Assembly: GCA_023144115.1 (NCBI GenBank)
Contig: JAGLGH010000250.1
Coordinates: 1-9,520, forward strand
Source of the DNA: Nanobdellota archaeon
Lineage (GTDB): Archaea > Nanobdellota > Nanobdellia > Woesearchaeales > JAGLGH01
Direction of reading: 5' to 3'
Length of the DNA stretch: 9,520 bases
Positions within the stretch are counted from its first letter, which is position 1. Every line of letters starts with the position of its first letter. Of this stretch, positions 5,910-9,520 are shown piece by piece. Below the pieces are notes generated by a model. It worked only from the letters and a program-made list of their open reading frames with translations, was not told the origin of the DNA and searched no databases. A program made the position numbers and the translations under genes.

Positions 5910-7160
5910 ATGGATGATTTCAAACTAGAAGAGAAGTATAAGATACAGTCTGTTGTGGATTTGTTCCAGAAATATTTTCCTTTTGAAATAAATGGCAAGA
6001 GTCTTGAGACATTAATCTTTCAGGGGGGCATGGCTATTGATATATCAGTTATTGATTTGGCAATGGCCAGCGGAAGGGCTGGGTGCGCTGGAACTATTGC
6101 AGCAACAGGAACAAGATATAGAAAAAAGATTAAACAACTTGATTTAAGTAAGCTTGATTTTATTGTAGGGATAAATAATCTTGTTAAAGGTTCAGATTAT
6201 GAAAAAAACTATGAACTTGGCAGGAATATAGGTGCTGATTATATTGCTTCAGGAGCAGGCATGTCAAAAGAAGTATTAAGAAGGATTAAAGGGCAGGCAA
6301 AGTATTTAAATGATTCTTATCATTATTGGACAATTCCGATTGTATCAGCTGTTGACCAGTTGCATGGGCATATTAAGAGAAATGGTACTTATATTGTGCT
6401 TGAGACCATGGATGCAGGGGGTCATAATGGTCATGGTGTAGGGTTTGAATCTACGCTTGAGCAATATAAGAACGCAGAGATTGATAAAAAAGGCATGAAG
6501 ATTATTTTAGGGGGGGGTATAAGGACACCTATTGATTTTGTACGTGCGCTTGATGCTGGCTTTGATGCTGTGCAGATTGGAACATCATTCCTGCTGGCTG
6601 AAGAAGCAAATACAGATGACTTTTTCAAGAATTTAATCATAAATGCGAAACCAGGAGATGTAGGCAATGTTGCAAGCCCTGCTGGCTTTGCAGGCAAGGG
6701 TTTTCGCAATGAAGGAGTCATGAAAAGGTGTTTGAAAGGGATTGATTCTCCAAAAAGGGATTGCATAGGTTCTTTAAAATATGGATGCATAACTAACTGT
6801 AATCATATATTGGATTCTGCAAAGCTTGCAGGCATAGAAAATCCTGGGGATTATTGTCTTGGAAGAGCCTTGTATCAAGCGCAAAGCATTGCTAAAAATG
6901 AATATGAGTCTGGGGGATTGTATTTTTGTGGCGCAAGACCTGAGAATTTGTTTATAATTAATCATCTTAAAGCAGAAGGCAGAAAATCCTTTCCTGCAAG
7001 GATAATTGTAGGCAAATTTCTTGAAGGTGTTTTTGATTCAGTACTTGATCAATATGGATTAGAGGATAAGCATAGGCTCTTCCTGGAACAGAGATTTAAA
7101 ACCTACCAAATAAATAAACCTGAAAAACTTTCTGGCAAAATATTCAGGGATTATAGCTAA
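5910..7160 (+). CDS. Nitronate monooxygenase / FabK-like flavin oxidoreductase
   Basis: A 416-residue TIM-barrel flavoprotein of the 2-nitropropane dioxygenase family (COG2070 type), which includes nitronate monooxygenases, the enoyl-ACP reductase FabK and PfaD. Near the N-terminus is FQGGMAIDIS (37-46), the strand-1 segment usually seen as 'QGGMG'. The active-site loop is DAGGHNGHG (168-176) with His172. The FMN phosphate-binding part is ILGGGIRTP (199-207) and AVQIGTSFLLAEEA (220-233). The C-terminal part carries Cys274, 285, 293, 297, 316 and 340 with the motifs YCLGRAL and FCGARPENL, as in many longer bacterial and clostridial members; those cysteines may be structural. The expected FMN cofactor and the absence of membrane segments indicate a cytosolic oxidoreductase. 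Substrate cannot be told. The SD GAGGAT five bases upstream supports the ATG at 5910. It lies 113 bases upstream of and co-directional with two Cfa genes, so a lipid or acyl substrate is possible but unproven. Confidence 0.85.
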   Translation: MDDFKLEEKYKIQSVVDLFQKYFPFEINGKSLETLIFQGGMAIDISVIDLAMASGRAGCAGTIAATGTRYRKKIKQLDLSKLDFIVGINNLVKGSDYEKNYELGRNIGADYIASGAGMSKEVLRRIKGQAKYLNDSYHYWTIPIVSAVDQLHGHIKRNGTYIVLETMDAGGHNGHGVGFESTLEQYKNAEIDKKGMKIILGGGIRTPIDFVRALDAGFDAVQIGTSFLLAEEANTDDFFKNLIINAKPGDVGNVASPAGFAGKGFRNEGVMKRCLKGIDSPKRDCIGSLKYGCITNCNHILDSAKLAGIENPGDYCLGRALYQAQSIAKNEYESGGLYFCGARPENLFIINHLKAEGRKSFPARIIVGKFLEGVFDSVLDQYGLEDKHRLFLEQRFKTYQINKPEKLSGKIFRDYS

Positions 7161-7243
7161 AAGATTATAAGGAATTTATTATGTCCAATAAAATAGGGTA
7201 TAAATTGTTTATTGTGATAAAATTTATCAAGTAAACTGAACAC

Positions 7244-7253
7244 TTTTAAAGTA
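7244..7253 (+). promoter_or_regulatory. TATA box of first Cfa gene (leaderless)
   Basis: TTTTAAAGTA is centred about 27 bases before the ATG at 7274, and no SD lies between them. In archaea this spacing puts the transcription start at or next to the start codon. The same element, shifted by one base, precedes the second copy. Confidence 0.6.
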
Positions 7254-7273
7254 TTTCAGTAACTTTTTAGAAA

Positions 7274-8392
7274 ATGGCAACAAACCCGAAACAAACAATA
7301 GAAACTCTTCTAGCTCAAGCAGATGTTCAGATTGATGGAAACAGGGCATGGGATATTCAGGTACATAATCCTAAATTATATTCAAGAGTTTTAGCTGGCG
7401 GTTCGCTTGCATTGGGAGAATCCTATATGGAGGGATGGTGGGACTGCAAAGCACTTGATGAATTTTTCAATAGGATTCTGAGTGTAGAGGTAGATAAGAA
7501 AATAATAAGGCAAAGGCATCTGATGTTTAATCTATTCAAAGCAAAAATAACAAACCTGCAGAAGAAGGCAAAAGCTTATGAGATAGGAAAAAAACATTAT
7601 GACCTAGGCAATGATCTTTATAAGAATATGTTAGATAAGAGGATGGTATATAGTTGCGGTTATTGGAATAATGCAAAAACACTTGATCAGGCACAAGAAG
7701 CAAAATTAGAACTTATATGCAAGAAAGTTGGATTAAAGCCTGGAATGGATGTTTTGGATATTGGCTGCGGCTGGGGAAGCTTTGCAAGATATGCTGCAGA
7801 GAAATATAAGGTCAATGTCGTCGGGGTAACAGTTTCAAAAGAGCAGGTAGCTCTTGGAACAGAACTCTGCAAAGACTTTCCAGTTGATATAAAGCTGCAG
7901 GATTATAGAACTTTAGACCAAAAGTTTGACAGGATAATCTCCATAGGCATGTTTGAGCATGTAGGTTATAAAAATTTTAGGACTTATATGAAAATTGTGC
8001 ACAAGTGTCTCAAACCAGAAGGATTATTTTTGTTGCATACAATTGGAGGCAACAAATCTGTAATTATAAATGACCTATGGATTAATGAATATATTTTTCC
8101 AAATGGCATGCTTCCTTCGGCAGAACAAATCATAAAATCAGCTGAAGGATTGTTTGTGTTAGAAGATTGGCATAATTTCGGCGCAGACTATGACAAGACC
8201 CTTATGGCCTGGCATGATAATTTCAAGAGGAATTGGGATAAGATAAAACATAATTATGATGAAAGATTTAACAGGATGTGGACATATTATCTCAAGTGTT
8301 GTGCAGGCAGCTTTAGATCAAGAAAGAATCAACTCTGGCAGATTGTGTTTTCAAAAAACGGGGTTAAAGGCGGTTATCAAAGTGTGCGCTGA
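7274..8392 (+). CDS. cfa: Cyclopropane-fatty-acyl-phospholipid synthase, copy 1
   Basis: A 372-residue S-adenosylmethionine-dependent enzyme that, in bacteria, adds a methylene across the double bond of unsaturated acyl chains in membrane phospholipids. It aligns with E. coli Cfa from residue 11 on by eye. The small N-terminal domain has GSLALGESYMEGWW (43-56). Next come HYDLGNDLY (108-116) and YSCGYW (126-131), the SAM-binding motif VLDIGCGWGSF (160-170), GMFEHVGYKNF (225-235), LLHTIG (253-258), WINEYIFPNG (269-278) and EDWHNFGADYDKTLMAW (297-313). The bicarbonate-site residues of E. coli (C139, E239, H266, I268, Y317) fall at Cys128, Glu228, His255, Ile257 and Tyr306, so activity is expected. 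There is no signal peptide or membrane helix; the family is cytosolic and binds membranes peripherally. The start is supported by the promoter spacing and by the second copy. Base composition matches the neighbours, so any transfer from bacteria is not recent or has ameliorated. Confidence 0.95.
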   Translation: MATNPKQTIETLLAQADVQIDGNRAWDIQVHNPKLYSRVLAGGSLALGESYMEGWWDCKALDEFFNRILSVEVDKKIIRQRHLMFNLFKAKITNLQKKAKAYEIGKKHYDLGNDLYKNMLDKRMVYSCGYWNNAKTLDQAQEAKLELICKKVGLKPGMDVLDIGCGWGSFARYAAEKYKVNVVGVTVSKEQVALGTELCKDFPVDIKLQDYRTLDQKFDRIISIGMFEHVGYKNFRTYMKIVHKCLKPEGLFLLHTIGGNKSVIINDLWINEYIFPNGMLPSAEQIIKSAEGLFVLEDWHNFGADYDKTLMAWHDNFKRNWDKIKHNYDERFNRMWTYYLKCCAGSFRSRKNQLWQIVFSKNGVKGGYQSVR

Positions 8393-8434
8393 TTAAGAAA
8401 TTTTAGGAATAAATTTATTAAATAAACAAAAATC

Positions 8435-8444
8435 TTTTAAAGTA
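8435..8444 (+). promoter_or_regulatory. TATA box of second Cfa gene (leaderless)
   Basis: TTTTAAAGTA is centred about 28 bases before the ATG at 8466, with no SD in between. It lies in the 73-base gap after the stop of copy 1, so copy 2 can be transcribed independently. It is homologous to the box at 7244. Confidence 0.6.
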
Positions 8445-8465
8445 TATTAGTAATTCCTTTAACAA

Positions 8466-9520
8466 ATGGCAACAAATGCAAAACAGACAATGGCAGGACT
8501 TCTTGCTCAAGCAGATATTCAGATAGATGGCAACAGGGCATGGGATGTTCAGGTACATAATTCTAAATTATATTCAAGAGTTCTAGCTGGTGGTTCGCTT
8601 GCATTGGGAGAATCCTATATGGAGGGATGGTGGGACTGCAAAGCGCTTGATGAATTTTTTAATAGGATTCTGAAAGTAGCGATGGATAAAAAGGTAAAAG
8701 GATTAAACAATCTGATATTTGCTATATTTAAAGCAAAAATAACAAACCTGCAAAAGAAGGCAAGAGCTTATGAGATAGGAAAAAAGCATTATGACATAGG
8801 CAATGACCTATATAAGAATATGCTTGATAAGAGGATGGTGTATAGTTGCGGCTATTGGAATGATGCAAAAACACTAGATCAGGCACAAGAAGCAAAGTTA
8901 GATCTTATATGCAAAAAAGTTGGACTGAAGCCTGGAATGGATGTTTTGGATATTGGCTGCGGCTGGGGAAGTTTTGCGAAATATGCTGCAGAGAAATATA
9001 AGGTCAATGTCGTCGGAATAACAGTCTCAAAAGAGCAGGTAGCTCTTGGAACAAAACTCTGTAAAGGATTTCCAGTTGATATAAGATTACAGGATTATAG
9101 AACTTTAGATCAGAAATTTGACAGGATAATCTCTATAGGCATGTTTGAGCATGTAGGTTATAAAAATTTTAGGACTTATATGAAAATTGTGCACAAGTGT
9201 CTCAAACCAGAAGGATTATTTTTGTTGCATACAATTGGAGGCAACAAATCTGTAATTATGAATGATCCCTGGATTAATAAATATATCTTTCCAAATGGTA
9301 TGCTTCCTTCGGCAAAGCAAATCACAAAATCAGCTGAAGGATTGTTTGTGTTAGAAGACTGGCATAATTTCGGCGCAGACTATGACAAGACTCTTATGGT
9401 TTGGCATGATAATTTTAAGAAGAACTGGGATAAGATAAAACATAATTATGATAAAAGGTTTTACAGGATGTGGATATATTATCTCTTGTGCTGCGCAGGC
9501 AGCTTTAGATCAAGAAAGAA
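8466..9520 (+). CDS. cfa: Cyclopropane-fatty-acyl-phospholipid synthase, copy 2 (3' end outside window)
   Basis: The frame is open from ATG 8466 to the window edge (351 complete codons). By comparison with copy 1 about 20 C-terminal residues are missing. It is the same enzyme as copy 1, colinear without gaps, with all catalytic residues kept: Cys128, Glu228, His255, Ile257, Tyr306 and DIGCGWG at 162-168. Hand comparison finds about 39 amino-acid differences in 351 positions. They cluster at residues 70-87, and several are Glu-to-Lys changes (197, 271, 284, 330) that make this copy more basic. At one stretch it is closer to E. coli Cfa than copy 1 is (DPWINKYIFPNG instead of DLWINEYIFPNG). No stop or frameshift is seen, so it is not a pseudogene within the window. 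Functional divergence between the copies is inferred, not shown. Confidence 0.92.
   Translation, partial: MATNAKQTMAGLLAQADIQIDGNRAWDVQVHNSKLYSRVLAGGSLALGESYMEGWWDCKALDEFFNRILKVAMDKKVKGLNNLIFAIFKAKITNLQKKARAYEIGKKHYDIGNDLYKNMLDKRMVYSCGYWNDAKTLDQAQEAKLDLICKKVGLKPGMDVLDIGCGWGSFAKYAAEKYKVNVVGITVSKEQVALGTKLCKGFPVDIRLQDYRTLDQKFDRIISIGMFEHVGYKNFRTYMKIVHKCLKPEGLFLLHTIGGNKSVIMNDPWINKYIFPNGMLPSAKQITKSAEGLFVLEDWHNFGADYDKTLMVWHDNFKKNWDKIKHNYDKRFYRMWIYYLLCCAGSFRSRK

Larger units (their letters stand above)
7220..9520 (+). repeat. Tandem gene duplication including promoter (two Cfa units)
   Basis: Unit 1 begins near 7220 and unit 2 near 8411, where AAATTTAT and the sequence up to the TTTTAAAG box are recognisably the same. 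The coding parts align without gaps at an offset of 1192 bases through to the window end. Upstream of 7220 and 8411 similarity stops, so the duplication joined promoter plus gene as a unit. The end of unit 2 lies outside the window, so further copies cannot be excluded. Confidence 0.9.

Noticed and set aside
6431..6790. Minus-strand frame of 119 codons within the flavoprotein gene.
   Set aside because: It is the complement of the conserved FMN-binding region and shows no family features.
7181..7234. ATG-initiated 17-codon frame between the flavoprotein and Cfa copy 1, with an AAGGA upstream.
   Set aside because: It is too short, lies in AT-rich spacer and has no counterpart before copy 2; chance is the simpler reading.
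8393..8465. Possible mobile-element origin of the Cfa duplication.
   Set aside because: No transposase, terminal inverted repeats or target-site duplication is visible; simple tandem duplication explains it.

Overview
The window looks like a piece of an AT-rich archaeal genome, most likely a DPANN-type lineage such as Woesearchaeota or Pacearchaeota; that placement is inference. The archaeal evidence is a tRNA-Ser gene interrupted by two introns with bulge-helix-bulge splice sites and lacking an encoded CCA, an AMP phosphorylase of the archaeal DeoA type, TATA-like promoter boxes, and two genes that appear to be transcribed without a leader. Several proteins nevertheless look bacterial, above all the two cyclopropane synthases, which align with E. 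coli Cfa over their full length.

Left part (1-5492). A 3' fragment of a plus-strand gene, possibly orotate phosphoribosyltransferase, ends five bases before the end of a convergent minus-strand pair. That pair is an AI-2E family membrane protein followed, with a 4-base ATGA overlap, by AMP phosphorylase. The pair has its own TATA-like box and a strong Shine-Dalgarno sequence, but no ordinary start codon sits at the right distance from it. Upstream on the same strand is a large P2A-type (SERCA-like) cation ATPase with a full set of predicted Ca2+ ligands.

Middle (5493-5909). This non-protein stretch carries tRNA-Ser(CGA) on the minus strand, with a 17-nt intron in the anticodon loop and a 31-nt intron in the T-loop. 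It also holds the divergent promoter regions of the ATPase, the tRNA and the next plus-strand gene.

Right part (5910-9520). A nitronate monooxygenase/FabK-like flavoprotein is followed by two tandem cyclopropane-fatty-acyl-phospholipid synthase genes, the second cut by the window end. The duplicated unit includes the promoter. The copies differ at about 39 of 351 residues, share a 125-bp stretch of perfect identity, and differ most in one short N-terminal segment and in surface charge. All catalytic residues are kept in both. A lipid-modifying role for this cluster is inference; what a Cfa would act on in a cell with isoprenoid lipids is the open question.

The most noteworthy items are the doubly interrupted tRNA with a T-loop intron, the tandem bacterial-type Cfa genes, and the AI-2E gene whose start appears to be non-canonical.
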